Source: Nostoc sp. NMS4 (GTDB lineage Bacteria; Cyanobacteriota; Cyanobacteriia; Cyanobacteriales; Nostocaceae). From it: a stretch of 33,991 nt of DNA. The notes beneath the pieces were generated by a model. That model did not search any database. It had not been told where the DNA came from and saw nothing but the letters and a program-made list of their open reading frames with translations. Made by a program: the position numbers and the translations under genes. Positions within the stretch are counted from its first letter, which is position 1. Every line of letters begins with the position of its first letter. This document shows, piece by piece, positions 1 to 8,179 of this stretch. The DNA is taken from NCBI RefSeq assembly GCF_017115095.1, contig NZ_JABXKI010000221.1:1-33991 (forward strand). Reading direction: 5' to 3'.

Positions 1-16
1 GTTCCCTCCCCTTTGC

Positions 17-270
17 AAGGGGAGGGTTAGGGTGGGGTAAAACCTTGGTTAATCAACTATTTAAAACTTGTGTTTACACCGCAGCCAATAAAGGGGAGGG
101 TTAGGGTGGGGTAAAACCTTGGTTAATCAACTATTTAAAACTTGTGTTTACACCGCAGCCAATAAAGGAGAGGGTTAGGGTGGGGTAAAACCTTGGTTAA
201 TCAGCTATTTAAAACTTGTGTGTACACCGTAGCCTTTATAAGGAGAGGGATTGAGGGTGAGGTAAGCCAT
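17..270. repeat. 74-bp tandem repeat, about 3.4 copies
   Basis: A unit of 74 bp begins near 17, 91 and 165, and a diverged partial copy runs on to about 270. Each unit opens with a G-rich block (GGGGAGGGTTAGGGTGGGGT) and ends with TTTACACCGCAGCC or a close variant. Copies 1-3 are almost identical, so the expansion is recent. Bases 4-13 and 17-26 are an inverted pair (CCCTCCCCTT/AAGGGGAGGG), a common dispersed element in Nostoc-type genomes. No convincing coding frame runs through the array, and 271-347 holds nothing recognisable. Confidence 0.9.
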
Positions 271-347
271 GAACATAATTAATATGTTATTTAATTCTTA
301 TTCCTTAATGTTCAATTATCGCACTAAATCAATATTGGCGTGGAAAG

Positions 348-609
348 ATGACCCCTACTTCTAGTCAACAAACCTATACTGACTTACTGATTCAGTATCA
401 GCCTAAGCCAATTAAAACACAACAGGAGTATAAAAGAGCCTTATATGGAGCCAACTTCTTTAGTCGGGGTTTTTGACACAGTTGAGATTGTTAGGGAAGT
501 GGTTAATGGTCAACGGAAAGTTAGCCAATCTCAAGCTGAGTCGCTAGCTAAGTTTTTTAATGACCATTATTCTGAGCTTTCTCTAACAGCCCTTGACTTT
601 GGACAGTGA
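348..609 (+). pseudogene. Remnant of a HigA-type (COG5499-like) antitoxin gene
   Basis: The frame opening at ATG 348 starts like the N-terminus of this antitoxin family (YTDLLIQYQPKPIKTQQEY) but stops after about 43 codons at 472-474. A second frame, overlapping from about 445 to the stop at 607-609, reads like the family's C-terminal helix-turn-helix region (LVGVF, then REVVNGQRKVSQSQAESLA, then FF). The middle of the protein (roughly 40-50 residues in relatives) is missing and the two ends are in different frames, so this is an internally deleted, frameshifted gene. The HigB-type toxin normally encoded beside it is not visible. The 3' end overlaps the end of the convergent ATPase gene by 43 bp. 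The family match is from memory of motifs; confidence is good for antitoxin, lower for subfamily. Confidence 0.7.
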
Positions 610-2141
610 GAAAATTGAAGGGATGTAGTAATATCGATGCATTTTAGCTGTGATTCTAAAACATCAATCTTTCGTAAAAGCGACACTCCCCACACTAGAG
701 AAATCACCAACTTAATAGTCATACCTACGAGCAAAAGTGTCACTATTGTGGCATTTTTCTTTTGTTGAACTAGCCTTTTTTGTTGTTCTGCAAGTCGTGC
801 TTCGACTTCTTGAGCGCGTTCAGCCTCTAATGCTTGCTGCATTTCTCGCCGATCTAATTCTTCACTAGCAGCTAAAAATCGATAATCTAAGTTGCTCAAA
901 CTTTTACCATTCGCCCAAGTTTGGGCATCCATCAAGGCTTGTCCACGCAATAGGCGAGATTTATCATTTTGGTTTGAGGCTACCCATGCATTGAAGTTTT
1001 CGTAGTAGGGGCGCAAGCAAGCTAATTTTTTTCCAACCCATTCTAAATTGAAAACTTCTTGATAAATTCGGTTTTTTATTTGGAGACAACCTTGTTTTTT
1101 GATTACCAAACCAGATAGCAACAGTTCTACTTGTTCTCGACTATCATCGGCTGGTACTTTCAATCCTTGGAGGATTTGTTGATAAATTCCTAGCAATCTG
1201 GCGGCAGATTTTTCGTTTCTGAGGATGCGATCGCGAATAGTTCGTAAATGCTCCGGTTCATCTTGTGATTCCCATTTCTCGATAATGTGCGATCGCACCA
1301 CATTTTCTATCCAAAACTCTTCTGTACCAGGAGGAATTTTAAGTTTTCTCCCTATATCATCTTGAGATAAATTTACAAGCAATCGACACAGTTTTTGAGT
1401 CAGAAATGGTTGCCCTTCTGTCCAAGCTAATACTTCTTTCAAAAGTTTCTGAGGATGATTGTCTTTAATATCTAATCCGAAAGAAAGTGGTTGGGCTTCT
1501 TCAAAAGTGAAACCATTTACCTCTATAGTTTTACCAAGATTAAACGGCTTAGTATTATTTTTATATATAATTAAATCTGAAGGTGTAGCAACCCCGAAAA
1601 TTGCAAATGTAATCCGATTATACTCTGGATCAATTGCTCGTTGGTTGTAACAGAACCTAATCAAGTTAAAAAAGTCATCAACAGAGAAATCGAGGCTGAG
1701 TATACTATCAACTTCGTCAATAAAAATAAATAGTCTTTCGTTAGGAAACTGAGTTAACAAAACTTCCGAAATAAACCGACTGATTTTCTGAACCGAAGAA
1801 AGATCGTTTTGTTCTTGCCACCAAGTTTTTAAATTAACTTTTCCTAACAGTTTAAAACTCAACCATAAGTCACCGACAACTCCTTTATACCACTGCTCTG
1901 GAGTGATATTTTCACAACCGATATTAGTCATATCAATTGTGGCACATCTAAAGCCCTCTTTTTGCAAGCGGTGCTTTGTTTTTACCATAAGTGAAGATTT
2001 ACCCATTTGCCTACAGCTTAAGATGTAGCAAAATTCACCCTGTTTCAAAGCTTCGTAAAGTTCCACATCCGCTCTGCGCTCAACATAACTAGGAGCGTCA
2101 TTAGTAAGAGTACCACCAACTTGGTATCGATAATTTTTCAT
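567..2141 (-). CDS. AAA_35-type P-loop ATPase with C-terminal membrane segment
   Basis: A 524-residue protein with an AAA-like (PF14516-type) ATPase domain at about 1-400. Walker A is CRQMGKSS (residues 43-50) and Walker B is LFIFIDEVD (137-145), both intact. A charged Glu/Arg/Gln-rich helix (about 437-462), probably a coiled coil, leads into one hydrophobic membrane segment (about 463-489) and a 35-residue tail. In many cyanobacterial relatives this helix-plus-membrane arrangement is followed by a long WD40 propeller, which is absent here, so the protein may be a truncated form. It lies 138 bp downstream of another AAA_35 gene on the same strand and could be co-transcribed. The last 43 bp overlap the antitoxin remnant on the other strand. 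A signalling, scaffold or conflict-system role is plausible for the family but not shown. Confidence 0.85.
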   Translation of the reverse strand: MKNYRYQVGGTLTNDAPSYVERRADVELYEALKQGEFCYILSCRQMGKSSLMVKTKHRLQKEGFRCATIDMTNIGCENITPEQWYKGVVGDLWLSFKLLGKVNLKTWWQEQNDLSSVQKISRFISEVLLTQFPNERLFIFIDEVDSILSLDFSVDDFFNLIRFCYNQRAIDPEYNRITFAIFGVATPSDLIIYKNNTKPFNLGKTIEVNGFTFEEAQPLSFGLDIKDNHPQKLLKEVLAWTEGQPFLTQKLCRLLVNLSQDDIGRKLKIPPGTEEFWIENVVRSHIIEKWESQDEPEHLRTIRDRILRNEKSAARLLGIYQQILQGLKVPADDSREQVELLLSGLVIKKQGCLQIKNRIYQEVFNLEWVGKKLACLRPYYENFNAWVASNQNDKSRLLRGQALMDAQTWANGKSLSNLDYRFLAASEELDRREMQQALEAERAQEVEARLAEQQKRLVQQKKNATIVTLLLVGMTIKLVISLVWGVSLLRKIDVLESQLKCIDITTSLQFSHCPKSRAVRESSE

Positions 2142-2279
2142 TTAATTGATTTTTAGTTTTAAATTTGTTCTATCTCTCAATCCAGAAATTTGTATGGGTA
2201 AAGTTGATAATATTCCCATATCTCGATGAGATAGTAGGTTCATAGTAAAAACTTTAGTACTTACGATGAACCCTGAAAA

Positions 2280-3686
2280 CTAGCTGGAAAATTTACTAGA
2301 AGTATTAGCAATATTTTGTTTTCCAAACTGTTGAGTAAAATAAAGACGATATAACTCACATATAGAACTAGCTTGATTACCGTTTAGTTTAACTAAACCC
2401 ATACTTTCTAGTTTATAAGCAGCGATCGCGTCTAACTCTACTTTTTCATCTGTTGCAATTACCTCCTCCATAGCTGACATTAATTCTGGTTCTTCTTGCA
2501 GTAGTGTTAACAGTTCTCGTAAATGCTGACCGTAAATTCCTACTGGTGTAGATGCGGTTTCTAATAACACCTCCAGCGTCATTTCCCCCTGACATAAATG
2601 ATAAAATGCAAGGCTGACCAGATAGGGATGTCCTCCTACCATTGCTTGTAGGGGTGCAAGGCGTTTTGCCCCTTCCGAATCTGCTGCCCAATCTAGTCCA
2701 TAACGTAATGCTAAATTCTGTACCTGCTTAAGGGTAAATGGTGGCAGTGTAATTGTTATCCCTACATTGAAAGGCGATTGGTTGAGTTTAAGCGGAATAT
2801 AAATTTCTGTTGTGTGAACCACCACCATCCGCAGTTTTTGCCAAGTCCGATCTTGCTTTGCTTGTTCATGCCAAAATCGCAGCATTGGTAAAAAGTCTTG
2901 GGCAATATTGGGATGCTCAAAAATCCGATGGACTTCATTTAAAGCCAAAACTAAAGGATTATCATTAATGTATTGCAACACATAAGCTTCAAAATAGATT
3001 TTGCAGCTTACCTTGCTGCCCATTTCCATATCCCAAAAATCATCTAGATAGGCAGTGAGATTTAACTGTCTACTGACATTGACACAAAACCAACGCAAAA
3101 ATTTATCAAGGGAAGCAAAAACGTCTGCGTCAGCTTCTTGAAAGTCCAAATAGACAATTTGATAATCTTGCTCTTTAGCATAAGCAATCATCCGATTGAG
3201 CAGGGAACTTTTTCCCATCTTTCTAGGTGCTTTGATCCTGATTAAGCAACCAGGATGTAAAACCTCATTACAAACAAGTTCTTCCAGGGGAGGGCGATTG
3301 ATGTAAAAAGGAGAATCTAGTACTACAGGGCCGCTAGGAAATTCTATCTTGCTTGCTGAAAAAAAGTCTGGAGAAACCATTTCTAAGCTAAATTCTTCAC
3401 CGAACTTTTGTTGGATTTGATTTTCGTGATTACCTATCTCGTCTTGCAAATGTTTATTCAAGGATAAATGCAGATTTTTTTTCGTTACTCTTTTTCCAAG
3501 TGCTATGGAAAGGTCTTGCCACAACTCAGAACCAACTTCCTTGATATAATTGTTACCGTAGCCTGACACCTCTGCCATTTCACCGTAAGTTTTGCCCAAC
3601 CACGATTGATAAAGCACAAACCACTGAATTGAACCGAGAGGCTTGTCTTGGAGAATTTTTTTTACCGATTGTAGAAGCTTATCCAC
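2280..3686 (-). CDS. VMAP-type HTH plus AAA_35 ATPase-like protein
   Basis: A 468-residue protein starting at GTG 3686. Residues 1-80 resemble the helix-turn-helix at the N-terminus of vWA-MoxR-associated proteins (SWLGKTYGEMAEVSGY, then YIKEVGSELWQ, then ALGKRVTKKN). Residues about 120-440 form an AAA_35 domain with Walker A APRKMGKSS (153-161). Walker B reads LVLALNEVHRIF (245-256). Relatives, as I recall them, have D-E-V-D-R here, so the metal-binding Asp is Asn250 and the second Asp is His253. Either change needs one base, so ATP hydrolysis may be weak or lost while nucleotide binding is kept. The family is linked to ternary NTPase-based conflict systems, but no vWA, MoxR or effector gene is present. 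The gene lies upstream of the other AAA_35 gene, with a 138-bp gap. Confidence 0.85.
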   Translation of the reverse strand: MDKLLQSVKKILQDKPLGSIQWFVLYQSWLGKTYGEMAEVSGYGNNYIKEVGSELWQDLSIALGKRVTKKNLHLSLNKHLQDEIGNHENQIQQKFGEEFSLEMVSPDFFSASKIEFPSGPVVLDSPFYINRPPLEELVCNEVLHPGCLIRIKAPRKMGKSSLLNRMIAYAKEQDYQIVYLDFQEADADVFASLDKFLRWFCVNVSRQLNLTAYLDDFWDMEMGSKVSCKIYFEAYVLQYINDNPLVLALNEVHRIFEHPNIAQDFLPMLRFWHEQAKQDRTWQKLRMVVVHTTEIYIPLKLNQSPFNVGITITLPPFTLKQVQNLALRYGLDWAADSEGAKRLAPLQAMVGGHPYLVSLAFYHLCQGEMTLEVLLETASTPVGIYGQHLRELLTLLQEEPELMSAMEEVIATDEKVELDAIAAYKLESMGLVKLNGNQASSICELYRLYFTQQFGKQNIANTSSKFSS

Positions 3687-3720
3687 AGCGTATAAATTGT
3701 TAAACAGCTAGGAAATTTAT

Positions 3721-3828
3721 TTATAGCGGTTTTTGGTTGAGTGAGGTAAAATAACCACACCCACAATTGCCTCCCTCGCAATCGAGAAGGTGACTATGAT
3801 GTATCTTATATAATTAGAAAACGCTATA
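3721..3828. repeat. Small MITE-like inverted-repeat element
   Basis: TATAGCGGTTTT at 3722-3733 is matched in inverted orientation by AAAACGCTATA at 3818-3828, with one base of gap, enclosing about 84 bp without an open frame. Elements with TATAGCG ends are common in Nostoc-type intergenic DNA. The rest of the intergenic stretch (3829-4119) is AT-rich and must hold the por promoter and leader, but no clear -35/-10 pair or strong ribosome binding site was found. Confidence 0.5.
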
Positions 3829-4086
3829 TACTTTTTGGACTAGTAATAATATACATCTGAAAAACTACTTGAAATCAGAAAATTCAAGATTGCATTGGTA
3901 CAAGTTTAAACTCTATTAGGACATCAAAAATATTATTGTAATTATATTTTTTTGAGCAATTTCTGTATAATTATATACTTTTAGGGTGACGATTAGTCTC
4001 TGTTATTTGGAGTACGAGGTTAGTTCAGTCTGATGCAGCCTTGAAAAAGCTGATGACAATCATGGCTCACTGGTATGAGATCCTAG

Positions 4087-5079
<993 letters not shown>

Positions 5080-5227
5080 TCAGCTAGGAGGTGGCGTTAC
5101 CCTTGTGCATGACTCATAGATTCATTTTTTTGAATCAATTGGCATTATGTGCGGGTAAGTAATGGTTGAGGTGATTATTACGTCACCTCTAACTTTATTT
5201 ATGTGAGATATTATCTAAATATTTCCT

Positions 5228-5704
5228 ATGGAAACTGCCATGTCTTCCCAAAAGGCGCATTCCCAAACTCTATATGAGACTGATTACTTGCAATGGATAG
5301 AAACGACTGTAGAAAAATTGCAAAGTCAGGATTACGCAAACGTTGAGTGGGAGAACCTAATTGAAGAAATTGCCGATATGGGAAGGAGTGAGCGCCGGAG
5401 TCTCAAGAGTAATCTGATTGTAATTCTGATGCATTTGCTCAAATGGCAATTTCAGCCCGACAAACGAAGCGGTAGCTGGGAAGGAAGCATAATTGAACAT
5501 CGTAGACGTGTCCAAGAAGCTCTAGATGATTCACCTAGTCTCAAATCCTATGTTGAGACAGTTTTTGCTGAGTGTTATGCACAAGCAGTTAAGCAAGCAA
5601 AAGCTGAAACTGGCTTGTCAATGGAATCCTTTCCTTTGAACTGTCCATACCAGCTAACAGAAGTCACAGATGATGAGTTTTTACCTCATACCAATTCTGT
5701 ATGA
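5228..5704 (+). CDS. DUF29 domain protein
   Basis: A 158-residue protein of the DUF29 family, which is much expanded in cyanobacteria and has no established function. The family signature is clear: LYETDYLQWIETTVEKLQ near the N-terminus, then VEWENLIEEIADMGRSER, a helical stretch LIVILMHLLKWQFQP, and a Trp/Arg segment GSWEGSIIEHRRRV. The protein is predicted to be soluble and helical. An internal ATG at 5240 (MSSQKAHSQ) is an equally reasonable start and neither has a strong ribosome binding site. It lies 148 bp after por on the same strand, but nothing suggests a functional link. Confidence 0.85.
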   Translation: METAMSSQKAHSQTLYETDYLQWIETTVEKLQSQDYANVEWENLIEEIADMGRSERRSLKSNLIVILMHLLKWQFQPDKRSGSWEGSIIEHRRRVQEALDDSPSLKSYVETVFAECYAQAVKQAKAETGLSMESFPLNCPYQLTEVTDDEFLPHTNSV

Positions 5705-5737
5705 AGATGCGCTAAACCATAAGTACAAAAAAGAAAA

Positions 5738-5800
5738 ACGAACCGCAAAGGACGCAAAGGGCACAAAGAAAGAAGTTAAAAGGGTTTGGCGCAGCCTCAC
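5738..5800. repeat. Dispersed A/G-rich repeat
   Basis: A purine-rich stretch containing CGCAAAGGACGCAAAGG followed by CACAAAGAAAGAAG, a type of intergenic repeat met many times in Nostoc-type genomes. It is non-coding. Between it and the promoter at 5883 nothing else was recognised. Confidence 0.45.
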
Positions 5801-5882
5801 AAAGAAATGGTATCAGTAAGTACTGAATCGGTCTGTATGTGCTGTTTCACTCTAAAGTTATAGCTCTCCATTCCCTACTACC

Positions 5883-5911
5883 TTGACTTATACATGGGAA
5901 ATATATATAAT
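5883..5911 (+). promoter_or_regulatory. Sigma70-type promoter of the riboswitch-mnx unit
   Basis: TTGACT at 5883-5888 and TATAAT at 5906-5911 are separated by exactly 17 bp. Transcription would start at about 5918-5920, a few bases before the first helix of the riboswitch at 5924. The fit of promoter and aptamer positions supports both calls. Confidence 0.7.
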
Positions 5912-5920
5912 TGCGATCGC

Positions 5921-6036
5921 ATAGAAGGGGAGTAGCTGCTGGCTAAAAAAATAGAAAGCCAGTACATCTGAATCAACATACTGGCGATGAGCCTGGTTCA
6001 GGTGGCAAATAATCAATATTTGAAAGCGAGACCTTC
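5921..6036 (+). promoter_or_regulatory. yybP-ykoY-type manganese riboswitch aptamer
   Basis: The leader has the class hallmark AAGGGGAGTAGC at 5925-5936 and the matching 3' segment GCGAGACCTT at 6026-6035. The closing helix P1 is GAAGG (5924-5928) with CCTTC (6032-6036). One arm is CTGGCT (5939-5944) with AGCCAG (5957-5962). The second arm is built from CTGAA and TTCAG strands, with an internal GGC/GCC helix, between about 5968 and 6003. This RNA class binds Mn2+ and is found before Mn exporters of the MntP, UPF0016 and P-type families. The downstream gene is UPF0016/Mnx, which is independent support. The structure was drawn by hand and not scored with a covariance model. Confidence 0.8.
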
Positions 6037-6078
6037 ACTAAGTTCACACCGAAAAGTGTAAACTTGGTGAGGTCTTTT
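6030..6078 (+). terminator. Intrinsic terminator serving as the riboswitch expression platform
   Basis: Bases 6030-6049 pair with 6056-6074, forming about 19 base pairs with one bulge (6035) and one mismatch (6045/6060), a CGAAAA loop, and a TTTT tract at 6075-6078. The 5' side of this hairpin includes CCTTC at 6032-6036, the same bases needed for the P1 helix of the aptamer, so the two structures exclude each other. The geometry predicts an ON switch: Mn2+ stabilises P1, the terminator cannot form, and mnx is transcribed. Confidence 0.8.
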
Positions 6079-6129
6079 GGTTCTCATCAAGCTTCACATC
6101 GGTAAACGATTCTTCAGGAGCTTGAGAGA

Positions 6130-6747
6130 GTGTTAACAGCTTTTACCGCAGGTTTATTACTAATTACAGTTTCAGAATTGGGCGATAAAACATTTTTTAT
6201 TGCTGTGATTTTGGCAATGCACCACCCTCGGCGGCTGGTGTTTGTAGGTGTGACAGCTGCTTTAGCCGCGATGACAATCATTTCGGTGCTATTTGGACAC
6301 GCGATATCTTTTTTACCAAAAGTTTATATTCATTACGCCGAAATAGCTTTATTTATAGCCTTTGGTATCAAGCTGCTCTTTGACGCTAGTAAGATGTCTG
6401 CTGCTTGTGATACAGAAGTTGTAGAAGAAGCCGAAGCTGCGGTAAAACAAGCAGATTTGCAGTTACCAAAGCAAAAAACTGAGTTAGCAATTGTCATAGA
6501 AGCCTTTGTGTTGACATTTATGGCAGAGTGGGGCGATCGCACCCAAATTGCCACCATTGCCCTAGCCGCAGGTAATAATCCCATTGGAGTCACAATAGGT
6601 GCAATTTTTGGACATTCAATTTGTGCTGCGATCGCAGTTATCGGTGGCAAAATGATTGCCGGTCGCATTTCTGAGCGTCAAATCACCTTTCTTGGCGGAT
6701 GCCTGTTTTTAGTCTTTGGTATCGTCGCTGCCATTGAGGGAGCGTGA
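6130..6747 (+). CDS. mnx: Mnx-type manganese exporter (UPF0016/GDT1 family)
   Basis: A 205-residue membrane protein with two homologous halves, each with the family signature E-x-G-D-[KR]-T: SELGDKTFF (residues 15-23) and AEWGDRTQI in the second half, separated by a charged loop of about 30 residues. Hydrophobic stretches suggest six or seven membrane helices. The cyanobacterial member Mnx (Synechocystis) moves Mn2+ out of the cytoplasm into the thylakoid lumen, supplying photosystem II and preventing Mn toxicity; the same role is inferred here. The start is GTG 6130, fixed by AGGAG at 6116-6120 with nine bases of spacing. Some cyanobacteria carry two adjacent half-length genes; here one gene encodes both halves. 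Regulation is by the Mn2+ riboswitch and terminator just upstream. Confidence 0.9.
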   Translation: MLTAFTAGLLLITVSELGDKTFFIAVILAMHHPRRLVFVGVTAALAAMTIISVLFGHAISFLPKVYIHYAEIALFIAFGIKLLFDASKMSAACDTEVVEEAEAAVKQADLQLPKQKTELAIVIEAFVLTFMAEWGDRTQIATIALAAGNNPIGVTIGAIFGHSICAAIAVIGGKMIAGRISERQITFLGGCLFLVFGIVAAIEGA

Positions 6748-6775
6748 GGGGATGGAAGAGGGGGAGCAGGGTGCA

Positions 6776-6810
6776 GGGAGACAAGGGAGACAAGGGAGAC
6801 AAGGGAGATA
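6776..6810. repeat. 9-bp short tandem repeat (GGGAGACAA)n
   Basis: Just under four head-to-tail copies of GGGAGACAA, the last ending GGGAGATA. It lies between two convergent genes and resembles the short tandemly repeated repetitive sequences of filamentous cyanobacteria. Confidence 0.85.
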
Positions 6811-6818
6811 AACAAAAC

Positions 6819-6897
6819 TCCGAACTCTTGTACAGACGCGATTCATTGCGTCTCTACTCCGAACTCTTGTACAGACGCGATTTATCGCGTCTCTACT
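6819..6897. repeat. 39-bp repeat in two copies, each carrying a hairpin
   Basis: Two tandem copies of a 39-bp unit (CTCCGAACTCTTGTACAGAC and on). Each holds a near-perfect hairpin: AGACGCGAT with ATTGCGTCT (6834-6842/6845-6853) and AGACGCGAT with ATCGCGTCT (6873-6881/6884-6892). The hairpin half recurs at about 13007-13028. This is a widespread Nostoc-type palindrome and, between convergent mnx and TPR genes, may also act as a two-way terminator. Confidence 0.8.
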
Positions 6898-6907
6898 CCT
6901 AACTCCA

Positions 6908-7801
6908 TTACTTAGGCGTACTTTCCAATGAAGGCGCGGCAGATGGAGCAGATTTAGGAATGGGGGAAAACGTTGCTGCCTTCTTAATTACGTCTTTGTA
7001 CTGAGCAGGTGCTAAAGCTATGGCGCTATCAAACAAAAGTTTTGCATCTGCGTCTTTGCCCTGTTTTTTCAATAGCATGGCTTTTGCCACCACGGGGCGG
7101 AAATCCTTGGGATCTTTCTTAATTGCTTGGTCATAAACAGAGCTAGCTTGAGCATAGCGTTTCTGGGAAGCGTGAACAGAACCTAACAACACCTGCACGG
7201 CTACTGTATCTACACTTCCAGGCTGAATTGTATTTGCTTGGGCTGCGTTAGAGAGAGTTTCTTGCAACAAACCAATGGCTGCTTCCGGGCGTTGCTGACT
7301 CATCAACAGATCCACCATTCCTTGCAAAGCCTTCAAATCGCCTGGTTTCGTGGACAAAATCGAGCGATAAGCTTGAGCGGCTCCTTCGCGATCGCCAATT
7401 TGTTGTTTGGCTTGAGCTAGTAACACTGAATATTCTGACTGTTCGGGATTCAGCTTTGCTAGCTTTTCTAGGGGTTCAATGACAACTTGAATATCAGCTG
7501 GTTTAACCTCACTTTTATCTTTTTGACTCAGTAGTTGCAGCCGCGCTTGTAACAAACCCTTAAGCGCAGTCTGATTTTCTGGTTCCCTTTGCAAAACCAG
7601 TTCATAACCCCGTACTTCGTCTTCCAGTTTTGATTTTTGGTCAGCAGAGGGCGAACTGCCTCTGGTGCTTGCGGTATTCTGACTTGAGGGTGGCGTATTA
7701 TTAAATGCTCCAATTATGGGAATCACCGAAACACCCACAAAAGCAAGAATTGCCACCGCTAAGACGACTTGAACTATCCAACGATTGCGCGGTTGAGACA
7801 C
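6908..7801 (-). CDS. Membrane-anchored TPR protein
   Basis: A 297-residue protein. Residues 10-31 form one hydrophobic helix (IVQVVLAVAILAFVGVSVIPII) preceded by Arg, consistent with an inner- or thylakoid-membrane anchor facing outward. A Ser/Thr/Asn linker follows. Residues about 55-270 carry tetratricopeptide-like helical repeats: YELVLQREPENQTALKGLL, then YSVLLAQAKQQIGDREGAAQAYRSI, then KALQGMVDLLMSQQRPEAAIGLL, then VLLGSVHASQKRYAQASSVY, and VVAKAMLLKKQGKDADAKLLF. The C-terminal 25 residues are Pro/Ser-rich. TPR domains are protein-binding scaffolds, so the partner cannot be told. The gene is convergent with mnx and divergent from the gene at 8180. Confidence 0.85.
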   Translation of the reverse strand: MSQPRNRWIVQVVLAVAILAFVGVSVIPIIGAFNNTPPSSQNTASTRGSSPSADQKSKLEDEVRGYELVLQREPENQTALKGLLQARLQLLSQKDKSEVKPADIQVVIEPLEKLAKLNPEQSEYSVLLAQAKQQIGDREGAAQAYRSILSTKPGDLKALQGMVDLLMSQQRPEAAIGLLQETLSNAAQANTIQPGSVDTVAVQVLLGSVHASQKRYAQASSVYDQAIKKDPKDFRPVVAKAMLLKKQGKDADAKLLFDSAIALAPAQYKDVIKKAATFSPIPKSAPSAAPSLESTPK

Positions 7802-7998
7802 AATTTTGTCTTTCTCCTAAATTTTAATGACATTATCATTTACACAAATCGTAAAGTTAAAAATTTCCAAAACTTTGCGGAATACTGCCAATTGCCTGTG
7901 AATTTTATAACAATTAACTATCTACACTGCTAAAGTAAGTGATGACTTTAGGAGGAGCCGTGAGAATTGTTGCTATGATATGCTTCCGAAACTAGTGT

Positions 7999-8049
7999 AA
8001 AGGCCTAAAATTACATATTTAGTGTTCATACACTAAATTTAGCGCCTTT
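7999..8049. repeat. Nested inverted repeat upstream of the gene at 8180
   Basis: The inner arms ATTTAGTG (8017-8024) and CACTAAAT (8031-8038) are perfect with a six-base loop; the outer arms AAAGGC (7999-8004) and GCCTTT (8044-8049) extend the cruciform. It could be a regulator-binding palindrome or an RNA hairpin in the leader. The remaining intergenic DNA (7802-7998 and 8050-8179) shows no other clear element. Confidence 0.55.
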
Positions 8050-8179
8050 AGGATTGTATAGAGTACCCTAGTGTGATTTTGTGAAAAGCCAATATACTTT
8101 CATCAGTCGCACAAATGCTCTTTCCAGCTGCCTTTGTAAAATCCCACAATGGGATGTGTCTCCGCCGCAAGGAGTTTTT

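Noticed and set aside
17..270. Possible CRISPR-like array at the left edge
   Set aside because: The 74-bp unit is repeated whole, with no variable spacers between constant repeats, and no cas genes are present.
8081..8179. GTG 8081 as start of the basic-tailed protein
   Set aside because: ATG 8180 has AAGGAG at the right distance, while 8081 has none and the added residues are not protein-like.
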